The position numbers and the translations under genes are program-made. DNA of 64,000 nucleotides from Seminavis robusta (lineage: Eukaryota; Bacillariophyta; Bacillariophyceae; Naviculales; Naviculaceae): assembly GCA_903772945.1 (NCBI GenBank), contig CAICTM010000296.1:1-64000 (forward strand), in the 5' to 3' direction. Below are positions 22,493 through 32,751 of the stretch, in pieces; the first letter of the stretch is position 1, and each line of letters starts with the position of its first letter. The notes beneath the pieces were generated by a model, which saw nothing but the letters and a program-made list of their open reading frames with translations, had not been told where the DNA came from and did not search any database.

Positions 22493-23743
22493 CGTGGCGA
22501 CGGGATTGTGAATTGTGAGGTGTGGTTGCACGCCGAATCCTGGAATGCGTGGTTGAGTGGGGAATGTGAGACTGTCGTGCAGGCACATGACCTTCAGGGG
22601 TCATGCCTCATGCTCCCGAATTTGCTCCTCTAAATGACCCGAACCCCTCTTCCCACTCTAAGTCTTGATGCAGATGGAAACACGTGTAGTTGAAGGATTT
22701 GTCCACTGGTTTCTGGGCGTCGCTTAATTGGAACAATGATCCAGCTACTGGTACTGGTATTACCGAATTACAAGAAAGGAACCTAAAACAGCTCCTAAAA
22801 CCTCCACGGGGTCGGCGACGGCACATTAATTTTGGCCATGGGAACAAAGGGCAGGGAGGATATACTACACAGTGTAGCTTGCGTGTTCCGGACTTAAAGC
22901 GTGCTGGGTAAATGGTACGAGTAATAGTATGGTGTGGTTGTTGTCGCCTCCTTCCGTGATGTCACAAATATTAGTCGATGGAGTTCGGTATGGACAACCA
23001 ACAGCTTCTTCTTGTTGATAGTAGCAGCATCTGGCTTGCAATGGCGGTCGTTGCCGGTGAGATCAATCGTTGGCCGCTGGATCAATCATCTTTCCTCGGC
23101 GCTTCAGTTGGGCCTGATGCGCTACCGTTCAAAGCACAACTTCCTGTACGGTATCGTAGCCTCGGCGGATCAAAACCAGCACCATACTCTTTGCGAATTG
23201 ATGCGCCCTTCTCACCTACCAAATTGGCAGTATTCAGGGCTCTGCATGGTGGGGGTTTCTTTTTGGTAGCATAGCTAGCTAGTGCCATTACGGTTGGTAC
23301 CTGGTAGTGGCTTCGGCACGCACAGGAATGGTCATGACAATGAATGGTTTCTCGCACGGAGCCAGAGTACCACTAATATGCATACCTGCACCTCCTTCAC
23401 TTGTACCTCTTTCCTTTGGTTTGTTGTACCTCGTTTTTAATAAAAGAGGTACCATAAGGGGCAACCAATGCATTCCCCCGAGGCCCTCATCATGCGAGTG
23501 TGTTTATAATACTCACTACTAGTACAGGTTTGCCGCACCACGCACGCTTCTGGAGGAGGGAAGGAAGGTTTCTTTGCCATGATTGATCCCAGGTCCCAGG
23601 ACACGGCGGATGCCTTCCGGAACCTCCCTACCGTACCGGTACACACTCGCTTGCCAGGCATCACTTGAAGCATGTGAAATGACTATTACTATGATAATTC
23701 CGATCTTCTGCAAGAGCACAGGGGCACACGATCATAATTCCAT
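22493..23743. other. Intergenic, one weak frame
   Basis: Apart from the gene B upstream motif, a 98-codon plus-strand frame at 22978-23274 (MEFGMDNQQLLLVDSS) has unbiased composition but no domain, conserved neighbour or splice support. The rest is CTAG- and GTAC-rich. Confidence 0.5.
22632..22645 (-). promoter_or_regulatory. Conserved 14-base upstream motif of gene B
   Basis: On the minus strand the bases read GGTTCGGGTCATTT, identical over 14 bases to 4933-4946 and one mismatch from 5931-5944. It is 140 bases before the gene B ATG. A nearby palindromic ATGACC-TTCAG-GGTCAT at about 22588-22605 parallels the palindrome beside the 4.9-kb copy. Function is inferred only from conservation. Confidence 0.4.
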
Positions 23744-26087
23744 GTGGACACTCACGATTTGGCCTCAAGCTTCACTGAGGCATTCAACTCCCTCCCAATC
23801 CAAGATGGGCCGCGGGTTGTTGCCGTGCTGGTTGTTGGGGAGATACCCCTGGAAAATGGAATAGCGGTTGAGCTGTCTGTAAGTTCCAGCCCTTCAGGAA
23901 TCAGCGAGCAAGTCCAGGAACCCTCCAACCTGGCCCAGATTGTCCAGTCCATTACGGATTCGATTTCCGATTCTGGAGGTTCCGCGCAGGCTGTGGATGT
24001 CCTCTCCACGCTGGATGGGGTGGTTGTGAACGACACATTCTTTGTGACCTTCGAAGGCACCAGTGGGGGGGCTGGTCCACACTCACGATTTGGCCTCGAG
24101 CTTCACTGAGGCATTCAACTCCCTCCCAATCCAAGATGGGCCGCGGGTTGTTGGCGTGCTGGTTGTTGGGGAGATACCCCTGGAAAATGGAATAGCGGTT
24201 GAGCTGTCTGTAAGTTCCAGCCCTTCCGGAATCAGCGAGCAAGTCCAGGAACCCTCCAACCTGGCCCAGATTGTCCAGTCCATTACGGATTCGATTTCCG
24301 ATTCTGGAGGTTCCGCGCAGGCTGTGGATTTTGCAAGCCCAGCTACAGTTTTACCAACAGTTCTATCTGGTCAACCAACTAGAGCACCCACAACAGGACC
24401 AACTAATTTCCCAACAAGAACACCATCCAAGGCTCCAACGGCCTTGCCAACCAGAGAACCCACAGAAACTCCTACAACTGCCAGTGCTGCAACAAATAGT
24501 CCCAGTACTGCCATTCCCAGCACTGCCATCCCAACTACACTCACACCAACAGTTTTTCCAGGCCAGCCAACAAAAGCCCAACAAAATTACTGGCCAATCT
24601 TCCACCAGGAACACCAACCACGGCTCCAACAATCTTTCCAACCCGAGTACCCACAGACATTCCAACGATAGCACCAACAAAGTTACCCACAAAAGATCCC
24701 ACATCCATTCCAACCAAGGGTCCAACACTGTTGCCAACCCAGGCACCCACACCAACTCCAACAAGGGCCCCAACAGAGCCCCCGACCAAAGCTCCATCAA
24801 ACGCACCTAGCAAAGTGCCCACAAACAATCCTACTAAGACGCCAACAACAGGCCCAACCGATGCCCCAAGGGCACCAACGAAATCCCACCCAAGCTCCCA
24901 CAGTGGCCCCGACTAAAGCTCCCAGCAAAGCACCAACAAAATCTCCGACTCGAGCACCAACAATGGTACCAACGAAATCCCCAACCCAAGCTCCCACAGT
25001 GGCCCCAACTAAAGCTCCCAGCAAAACACCAACAAAATCTCCAACTCAAGCACCAACAAGGGCACCAACGAAATCCCCAACCCAAGCTCCCACAGTGCCC
25101 CCAACCACTGCGCCAACAAAGCTGCCATCCACCAGTACACCAACTATATTTTTGATCGGCCTTCACTTGAAACAGCACTTTATTTAATGGAGGTGACTAT
25201 TCCGCTTCAAGTCCATGTGGTGTGCATGCGATTGATCGGTTTGAATGTCTATATTTCAACATGGGACGTATCAAAGGTTACTTCTATGGTAAGATCATGA
25301 GTTTTGAATGGTTTATGATTTGTTTGCAGTTTTGGAAACTCAACATGCTACTCTGCATACACAGTACTTTACGTTTGCTTGTGAGTCTAAGGGATCTTCA
25401 CTGCTGTATCTTTTCAAGCTAGTACATCCTAAAGCATGTTGTTTGTTTGCCCCTATTTCTGTAGACTCTTCCTTCAACCACAATATTGACTCCTGGGATG
25501 TGAGCACCTGCACTACTTTCAATTCAGCATTTGAAAGCGAATGTAAGTTTTGTTAATGCTTTTGGGAGTGATGACTAAAATCTGCCAAGAAAGTTGTGTT
25601 CTCACACTTTGCTCAGCTAACTTCAACCAGCCCCTTGGTTCCTGGAATGTTGGGAACGAAAACACTTTTGCTAACATGTTTTTGTCCACAAGTGAAATTG
25701 TGTGTTTGAAGTCCTTCTCTGTAGATTGAATACATCTAGTCTCGCTCATATTATTGATGTTTCACCCTTTATTCAATAGCATCATTCAATCAAGACCTCA
25801 GTAGCTGGGATGTCAGCAAGGGAACCGATTTTTCGTCGATGCTTTCTCAAGGCAACTTCAATTAAGATGTATCTAGTTGGAATGTAGCAAAGGGGGCCAA
25901 TTTCTTCGCCACGTTCAAAAACAGCCCTTTCAACCAGGACCTGTGTGCCTGGGGGAATGGAGCCAACCAAATTGCAGTCAACTCAGCCAGCACGTTCCTC
26001 ATGTTTGGTTCTACACCTTGCCCTACAACTGCAACAAGTCCAGACTTGAATGCTTCCCCAAGAGGGCCATTTTGCTACACATGTTAA
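23744..26087 (+). pseudogene. Decayed PT-rich / BspA-like (DUF285) surface-protein gene
   Basis: The 5' part encodes a domain also found in the giant gene at 53047 (FFVTFEGTSGG, VVAVLVVGEIPLENG, SSSPSGI). A P-T-x-A-P spacer follows at about 24340-25130, spread over different frames. Downstream, short exons at 25465-25542, 25617-25691 and 25780-26087, with GT-AG introns, encode DUF285 repeats (FNHNIDSWDVSTCTTF, NFNQPLGSWNVGNENTF, SFNQDLSSWDVSKGTDF). DUF285 repeats form leucine-rich surface proteins, common in diatoms. A TAA at 25863-25865 replaces the Gln codon of the FNQ motif. The 331-base duplication at 23749 shifts frame, the PT region changes frame near 24580 and 24890, and no start codon is found. 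The gene is therefore dead or badly degraded. Confidence 0.8.
23749..24329 (+). repeat. Tandem 250-bp duplication, period 331
   Basis: 23749-23998 and 24080-24329 differ at about three positions by eye. They are separated by 81 bases of the adjoining domain. The period, 331, is not a multiple of three, so the two copies are in different frames. Confidence 0.92.
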
Positions 26088-26140
26088 ACATTTATCAAGT
26101 TACGGGTTACGCATACATGTAGTACAGTGGCTAGCAAAAG

Positions 26141-28864
26141 CTAGCAATCTACAATGTCCTCGAATCCACCTTCTCCAGCGTCCGTCGACCGAGACGTGTG
26201 ATCTCTTGACGATTGAATCTCTCCACTGGAGTAGGCGGAAGTAACAGTAGAAGAAGTGACGGAGTTGCTCCTGGATGTCAAGTCTACCCAGTACGTTTGC
26301 AAGCTTCCCTTTCCCTTGGCTTCGATTTTTTCTTCACGGGCGGTAATCCAGCTGTTCTTTCCCCGAGCCATCAACGCGTCGGCCGTCTGTTGACTCACGT
26401 GAATCCTATTTTTGACCCCGTTCGACTCCATGCGACTCGCTGTGTTCACGGTGTCTCCAAACAATTGGAATCGACTTTTTTCTGCAAAAGGAAGGACCAT
26501 ACAAGATGACGATACTGTTAGTTAAGCAACGCAATGCAAAGATCCAAACGACCAAACACAAAAAATTGCAATCTACCAGAACGGAACTTACGACCACGAA
26601 GGACACCTCCTGTGACGGGTCCAGAATGCAATCCAATCCTCATGCAAAGTGTCGCTGTATCCTCTCCCATGGTTGTGGCCAAGGATGCAGTCAAAGTCTT
26701 GAACTTTGCCAAACAATCATTGGCAAACTTGCACATGATGACCGCGTGATCGGTTTGGGGATTGGGAAGACCCGTAACAGCTGAAAAAGAAGAAGAAAAG
26801 AAAAACAACATGTTAGTAAAGCAAGCATCTTGCAGGCAGTACCTGTGCCGCCTCCTCGTTGTGTCTCTTACCCACGTAACAGTCCCCGATTGTTTCTACT
26901 TTAAACACCCTTCGACGTTGAGCAATAGCGTCAAAGGCCCCGTACACGGCTTCCAGCAGCTCGAAGACTTCTTCCGGTGTTCTACTGGAGCTCCATTTCG
27001 TGAATCCGGCCTGCAGGCAGGGAGTGGTACAAAAGTAAATCATCGCAATGAAAGCAATGGTGAGGATGATTGTCAAGAGCTAGCTGTGTGCTTGCTTCAC
27101 CGTGCATATGCAGCCGGCCGCCAAGTATGTCAGAAGAAACGTACCAAGTCGGCAAAGAAGATGGTTGTTTCCGGGTACAAGCTGGCGATCATGGCTTTCT
27201 TATTGTCTCCGAAACCACCTTCAGACTCTTGGGTGTTGGTATTTTTCCAATTGTCCTTTTTCTCCTGCTGATTGGTTTGTGCTTGCTGCTCTTTGTAGAG
27301 CTGCTCTCGTACTTCTTTGGGGAACAAGGAGGAGACGAGTTTTCCAGATTGCATGGCCGATGTGAGTACCGCCTTTTGTCGTTGTTCGACCATGTAGTCA
27401 TAGAGCAAAAAGATAAAGCTGGTAAAGACAAAGAGGAACGCCAAGACGGCCGCGTAAACGGCTGGTGTCGAACTGCGATGGCTGTCTTCAAAGTCTTGGG
27501 ATGGGTATACGCGAATGGAATATTGACAACTAAAGTCCGTGGCGAGAATTTCGGCGTTGGTAGCGGCATCGGTTGACACTGCGACAGTAGTCCCCGTTCC
27601 CAGTTCGTCATACTTGGGATCGTGTAAGTCTCCATGACCAATGAACTGGGAGTGAACACCGTTGACTTGGTACGTATACGTCTGATTGCACGTGTTTTCG
27701 AGAATGACAAAGATTCCATCGGCGCCAGGAGGGAGGAGATTATCAAAATAGGTTCGCCAGTAAATGAAGGTATAAAAGACCGCCACAACCTTTCTTGTGT
27801 TGACGTCCAGACTGTCAAATACGGGAAACATGGCCGTGCCGTGTGGGTCGTCGAGGTATTCGATATGAGTCGTCTGCGTGATAAAGTCGTAGCGCATGTC
27901 TTTTTCGTTGCCTCCCATGTAGTCGTAGGATGGCTCGAAAATGGGCAAGCCTGTTTCGGTCGCGAGATCAATGGGACCCTTGTGCTCGAAATCGCCATAG
28001 AGATCGACCAGATTCTCCGCTTCCGAGGAATTTGCAGCTGGGTGAACGCACCTGTTTTGACAAGAATGAATAAATGAGGGTAGCAGGTGTTAGAAAAGGC
28101 TAGTGTGGCCGGTGAGCAGACGTGGCTGTGGGAAATACCCGGGCATCGGCTCGTGGGTCGTCCTCAAGCACATCTTGTCCGAATCCGTTAATGGACGTTC
28201 AGTTTTTTGTTTTGTATGGTACGTACCAAGTGGGAAAGTGAGGACCATCTGGATTGATTTCATTGGCAGGTGTGGGCCCATTGGGATTGTGGACGTTGAT
28301 CATGCCGTGGTTGATAATGCCAGCATTGACTTGGTCTACCGGAATTCCCGTTTGAAAGGCCAATCCTTCTGCTTTCCAACCTTGATTGTCAAACGCCCAG
28401 TCGTTCCAGAGGTTATAGTTCTCCTTCTCCACACGAGGCATGAGTCGGATGGCCATCAATTGCGCCAAGATCGAAACGGCGTCGGCCCGTTGATTAAAGT
28501 CCTTGGGTGCCACAAACGGCCAGCTGCCATTGGCTTGCGATGTGATGTCTTGGCCAAAGCTGGCAATGATTCCGAATCGTTGCTCCACCGTTTGCTCAAA
28601 GCTCAAGACCAACTTTTCACTCAGAGCTTCAAAGTCAGTTTCGAAACTCTCCGTCTCACTCTGACGACCGGCAAAGTACACCACTAGACAAACGGCAACG
28701 GCAACACCCACCAGCACAATGCCCGTCAGCACACGAAGACGAAACACCCAAACAGCTTCCTTCTGGGCGACGTCCAACTTGAACTGTTCTTGTCCGTCTC
28801 CAGGCTTGGCGCCGTCATCCATCACCGACATGGACGGCTCTTCGTCTTTCCAGTTCGAGGTCAT
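26141..28864 (-). CDS. CHASE-type receptor class III nucleotide cyclase
   Basis: Five minus-strand exons, 28864-28227, 28051-27145, 27010-26872, 26780-26592 and 26481-26141, encode 737 residues with all phases matching. Membrane helices lie at about 45-66 and 410-432, flanking an extracellular sensor that resembles a CHASE domain. The catalytic domain follows (about 500-690). It has metal-binding D514 (FFAD) and D558 (ETIGDCY), and the transition-state pair N637 and R641 in GDTVNTASR. The base-selecting positions are E554, the guanylate-cyclase residue, and Q630, where guanylate cyclases have Cys and adenylate cyclases Asp. Specificity is therefore not clear from sequence. These receptors make cGMP or cAMP in response to an external ligand. 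The Ser/Thr-rich tail may be regulatory. The first intron (175 bases) joins W213; an extra small exon there cannot be excluded. Confidence 0.9.
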
Positions 28865-29465
28865 CTTCGAACAGATCTTATCTTGTCTTGCTTTGTTAGT
28901 TTTTTAGAATCTCCAACCAACAAAAAAGTGAGAGAGATAAAGGTTGACTTCCAAGCAGCAGACTTGCGAATTTTAGGGTTCACCACTGAAGAAACACGAG
29001 TCATCTCAATAAGAATATGTTCCTTAAGTATATTCGGAGACAGCTGAGATGCTCATATTATTGTGTGCAAGTGGTAAAGAACGGATTTATTACAATGACG
29101 CTCAAGAAGCCCGATGACTGCTTGCCGGGTTTGAAAGTCATCAATCAATCAAAAATCCAGAAGGACCATATGTCCGCCGGGTAACCGGATCCCTGCATGC
29201 CAGTCTCAGCATTGTGGTACCGGTACTATTATAGTACTAGTAGACTAAGTACTTATTAATAGTATGACCAGTCGATAAGTTCGGTTGCACACAAAGTCAT
29301 GTGAATGTGTGAATGGAAAGTAACTATGACTTAATAAAGGCTCCTTTAGAGGGAATTGTAGCGGTAGTTCGCATATCAGAACATAAAAGGATTGGTACAG
29401 AAAGTACAGCGGGACCGCTGTACCGCCATCCGCCCAACCGTACACTACCGCTGTAGAGGAGATTA

Positions 29466-29497
29466 GCCAATCAGGTTCGATCTTTTTGATGACGTCA
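29466..29497 (+). promoter_or_regulatory. CCAAT box and TGACGTCA element
   Basis: AGCCAATCAGG is followed 20 bases later by the perfect palindrome TGACGTCA (29490-29497), the consensus for CREB/bZIP factors; TGACGT elements are known in diatom CO2/cAMP-responsive promoters. A small frame (38 codons, MHPEDLSEIVKQDNK) starts at 29610. Whether it is a real transcript is unknown. Confidence 0.3.
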
Positions 29498-29675
29498 GTC
29501 GGCTGACTTTAGTCGTGCTTCAATATTTCGCATTTCGGATTTCTCTGTGTCAGCTCGATCAGTCTTTCGTCGTGTTGTTTTTGTGTTGTTTTCGAAAGAC
29601 CGACGGAGCATGCATCCAGAGGATTTGAGCGAGATAGTGAAGCAAGACAATAAAACCGAGGTCATCCCGTCCGTA

Positions 29676-29750
29676 TTCAGTAGCCGCAGAGGTACTTCGC
29701 AGAGGTGTACTTACCGCATTCAGTAGCCGCAGAGGTACTTCGCAGAGGTA
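29676..29750 (+). repeat. 43-bp tandem repeat, two copies
   Basis: ATTCAGTAGCCGCAGAGGTA, continuing through ACTTCGCAGAGGT, occurs at 29676 and again at 29719, with no differences over 32 bases. Confidence 0.9.
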
Positions 29751-29860
29751 CTCACGCAGCCGAGGAGATAGCCGCTTTCATCGCAATCTCCGAAGACGAT
29801 GAGTGCGAGTAGAAAGAGGCGCCGGCTTGTATCGACCACTACATCCGGACCTGTACTCCA

Positions 29861-30342
29861 GTGACGGTTCCCCAAGGTGGAACGCATGGTGTTCTTGGCG
29901 GCTGTTGGCAAGATAGGACGTGCCTCTGTGAAGCTAGGACTCCTCTAGTGGGCGGGGAAATTGGATCAATATCTGCAGTGCCATTTCCCACAGGGAGCGT
30001 CCACGGAGTCACATCTCCTGTTGTGAGAGCCTTGCAAGGAAGAAAGCTGCAGGCCAGGCGAGTCCCAAATTACGAATTTCTTTGGGAGCGGCGTTGACAA
30101 ACGATGGAAGGCAGATGGCCAGGATCAATGAATGCCGCTCCTGGCAAGAGAAAGGCTGCTCCAAAGCAAGGTGGTCTGACAAAGCCAAGCTGTTGGACCC
30201 ACGCACAAGCTTCGCAGACATGAAGGGTTGGGCCAGGGTCCTGGGAAAGTCCATCCAAAAGACAAAGCCGAAGATGCAGGAGGCTCTGCTGCAGTGCTTT
30301 GAGGGCAAGCCAGAAGACCATGTGTTCCACTCCCACTATTAA
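29861..30342 (+). other. Coding-like stretch of unknown origin
   Basis: Two plus-strand frames (29861-30097 and 30082-30342) follow one another with a short overlap. The second is charged and helix-like (GWARVLGKSIQKTKPKMQEA, CFEGKPEDHVFHSHY) and ends just before the tandem hairpins at 30362. They could be two parts of one old element gene or chance frames. I recognise neither. Confidence 0.3.
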
Positions 30343-30361
30343 TAGCTAGCTAGCTTGGTGG

Positions 30362-30413
30362 TTGGGCCCCAAGGGGCCCAATCTTTATGGTTCAGAGCCC
30401 CCTGCGGGGGCTC
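30362..30413. repeat. Two tandem hairpins with shared flanks
   Basis: TTGGGCCCC-AA-GGGGCCCAA (30362-30381) and GAGCCCCC-TGC-GGGGGCTC (30395-30413) are perfect inverted repeats. Each is followed by a similar tail, TCTTTATGGTTC and ACCTTTATAGTTC, so the whole unit is duplicated with the stem sequence changed but its pairing kept. Confidence 0.8.
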
Positions 30414-32260
30414 AACCTTTATAGTTCTAGCTTAAAAAATTTTCTTGTAGGTGTGGATGGGAGCAAAGTACATTTATTGACTGCCCAAAAGCACAACCAC
30501 ATTAGTCTATAGCCCTCAACGGATGGAGGGCCCCTGTGAATTTGTTTGTATGTATGGTTAGTATGGTTGTCTGTTTGTGTGGTTGTGCGTCACACTTTTT
30601 AGCTCCAACCCTAATAGAGATAGCCAAGCGAAATCAAAAAGAGGAACAGATGGCTGGCGACTAGCCAGTAGAACTACAAGGCTGGCCAGCTAGCGCTAGC
30701 CAGCATAGTACCAACGTACCAACCGGTAGTAGCCAAGGCCAGAACAACCTAGCTGCTGGTAATAGCCAATAAAAAGCAAACTCGTTGAGGGCTCATGGCT
30801 TCGGCAGCCTCAATTTAGCGGGTTGCTGGTTCAAGATTCTTTGCTTGCGTTTTGTCCCAGGTCATTTGCTTTGACTCTTGCCTTCACTTTTCGGTTTTTT
30901 GACTTTTTTCATCCACCATGGGGGCCCAGCATGGTTCTTGCGATGTTGTCGAACTGAACTGTGCCAAGAGCGCAACTAGCTAGCTAGAACTGGTCTGCCA
31001 ACAGACGATCCATCGAGGCGTTCACGAGTGATCCCAATGTCATGCCTGGGTATACCGAGGGGACCAGTCAACACAAAATAGGATAGGTTCAACAGTGAAC
31101 AATAACCCTCGTACCGTACTGCTATCTAGCTAGACGTGTATGGCTACGATGGATACTTAGAGGGAACATTCATGGATGGGGGAATCGTGTCGTCAAATAG
31201 TTAGATGGAGGCTCATTGACTTGATTATCCCATATAGATAGTTACAAAGGATTGGGGCTCAGCCACTGAGTTGATTATCCAGTTGGCCGTCCTCATCAAC
31301 CTAAGATATATTAGGTTGACAGAAGAATCTCTTGATACCGTAGTAATGGGAGAGGAAGGGCAAAACGGCATCGCCGAACTTGTCGCAAGCAAGCACCATA
31401 CCGGTACGGTACCCATGTGCATATGCATGGCCGCACTTCTAGCTACTAGGCGCTGTTTCCTCACTATAATAAAGCCTACGCCCCGGGATTCCAGTTCCTC
31501 GAAATGTGGTGTCCCTGCGGACCAGCCCCACGAAAATGAAAGTGTTCACCATGTGCATGCTAAAAAGTGCCGTCCCCCAGTGTCATTGCCCCCTGAACTA
31601 ATCTACCCACTCCAAACCTCCAATTATATTTAGTAAGATCTCTGTTCGCCTGGCAATTTGTTTAGCTAAGCCTACGAGGTCTTGTCGCGTTCTCACAGTC
31701 AGCTCTGCGTTTAAAAGAAGCCTTCGAAGAGGGTGGTGAACAATCGGAAGCCCAATCTACGTTCGGAGGCTACAAGCATACCGTCCCCGACTCCTGGCAT
31801 GGGCCACCAATATCCACTCTAGGACCTGTGCCATGATGCCTTGGCTGGGGGGTACTGGCCTAGCTACAGTAGCAAGGGTGGCAAAGGGGCCTTTCGGACT
31901 CCTCCAAGCCAGGTTTGGATCACTGGTGTCCGTACAGCTAGCCCACTGAAACATTCCAGCAACATCAGCTCCACCATCGTAAGTACAGAGCCGATACAAA
32001 AAGTACAATGAATGGGGCATACCCAGTTCGAAATGTCTCGTTCGAATTCCTTGGCACCATCAAAAACATGCTTGTCTGTGGTGTTGGAGGCAAGATTGAG
32101 AAATATGGATACGTATCAAGCAGGCAAAGGAAGTTCACACAGCAATGAAGTAGATTTACCATATCTGTGACCTTGGACATATCCCACCTTTAGAATAGAA
32201 GAGCATGGGTCCAAACAAATAGTGTGGTGAGAAAGAGACAACTGCTGCCTTTAGTTGGGC

Positions 32261-32407
32261 CACTGTGGGAGCTTGGGTGGGGGATTTTGTTGGTGCCCTT
32301 GTTGGTGCTTGAGTCAGAGTTTTTGTCGGAGCTTGAGTCAGAGTTTTAGTTGGGGCCGCTGTGGGAGCTTGGGTAGGGGATTTCATTGGCGCCCTTGTCG
32401 GTGCTTG
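32261..32407 (-). pseudogene. P-T-x-A-P repeat fragment
   Basis: The minus strand encodes QAPTRAPMKSPTQAPTAAPT-type repeats. They match the spacer of the decayed gene at 24.3-25.1 kb (PTRAPTKSPTQAPTV) and the C-terminal stalk of the giant gene near 57.9 kb. No start or attached domain is seen. It ends 69 bases from the 29-bp inverted repeat. Confidence 0.65.
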
Positions 32408-32475
32408 AGGACTGGTCCTATCCAGCTTAAATGACGTCCGTTCGTTCGTTAAATCGAAATAACGGCTCAATTTTC

Positions 32476-32559
32476 TCCAAATCCACACGTTCGGCGAACC
32501 GCAGAAAATGTTTATAGTAAAAAAGTGGAGCTGCGGTTCGCCGAACGTGTGGATTTGGA
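32476..32559. repeat. 29-bp perfect inverted repeat (hairpin)
   Basis: The left arm, 32476-32504 (TCCAAATCCACACGTTCGGC and onward), is exactly the reverse complement of 32531-32559, with a 26-base AT-rich spacer. A second, 18-base perfect palindrome (TGAGATCTCGAGATCTCA) lies at 32638-32655. Confidence 0.92.
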
Positions 32560-32751
32560 ATTCGCGAAGGGCCAATCATAACGCTCGAAACTCCCACAGC
32601 AAATCCCCAACTCTATCGAGTTTCGAAAATCGAAAAGTGAGATCTCGAGATCTCATCAGCACGTCCTCTTCATCAAATCATTGAAAAGTGAGAAGATACT
32701 ACCGTAGTAGCCATCCGTTGTCATTGTAGCCACGCTGTTGTCATTGTCGTC

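Larger units (their letters stand above)
28865..32260. other. Intergenic, repeat-bearing
   Basis: No gene is firmly supported. Separate entries cover a CCAAT/CRE-like cluster, a 43-base tandem repeat, a coding-like stretch at 29861-30342 and tandem hairpins at 30362-30413. A minus-strand frame at 31757-32020 (LCTYDGGADVAGMFQWAS) looks protein-like but matches no family that I know. 30430-31750 shows nothing else beyond CTAG-rich DNA. Confidence 0.55.

Noticed and set aside
22978-23274. 98-codon plus-strand ORF
   Set aside because: Composition is plausible but nothing else supports it; left as a note in the intergenic entry.
30775-30845. tRNA-like segment (71 bases, AGCAAA...TTTGCT ends, GGTTCAAGATT resembling a B box)
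   Set aside because: The T-arm does not pair and the D-arm consensus is absent; only the ends and one box match.
32476-32559. The 29-bp inverted repeat as terminal repeats of the Harbinger element
   Set aside because: Both arms lie on the same side of the transposase remnant, so they cannot be its two ends.
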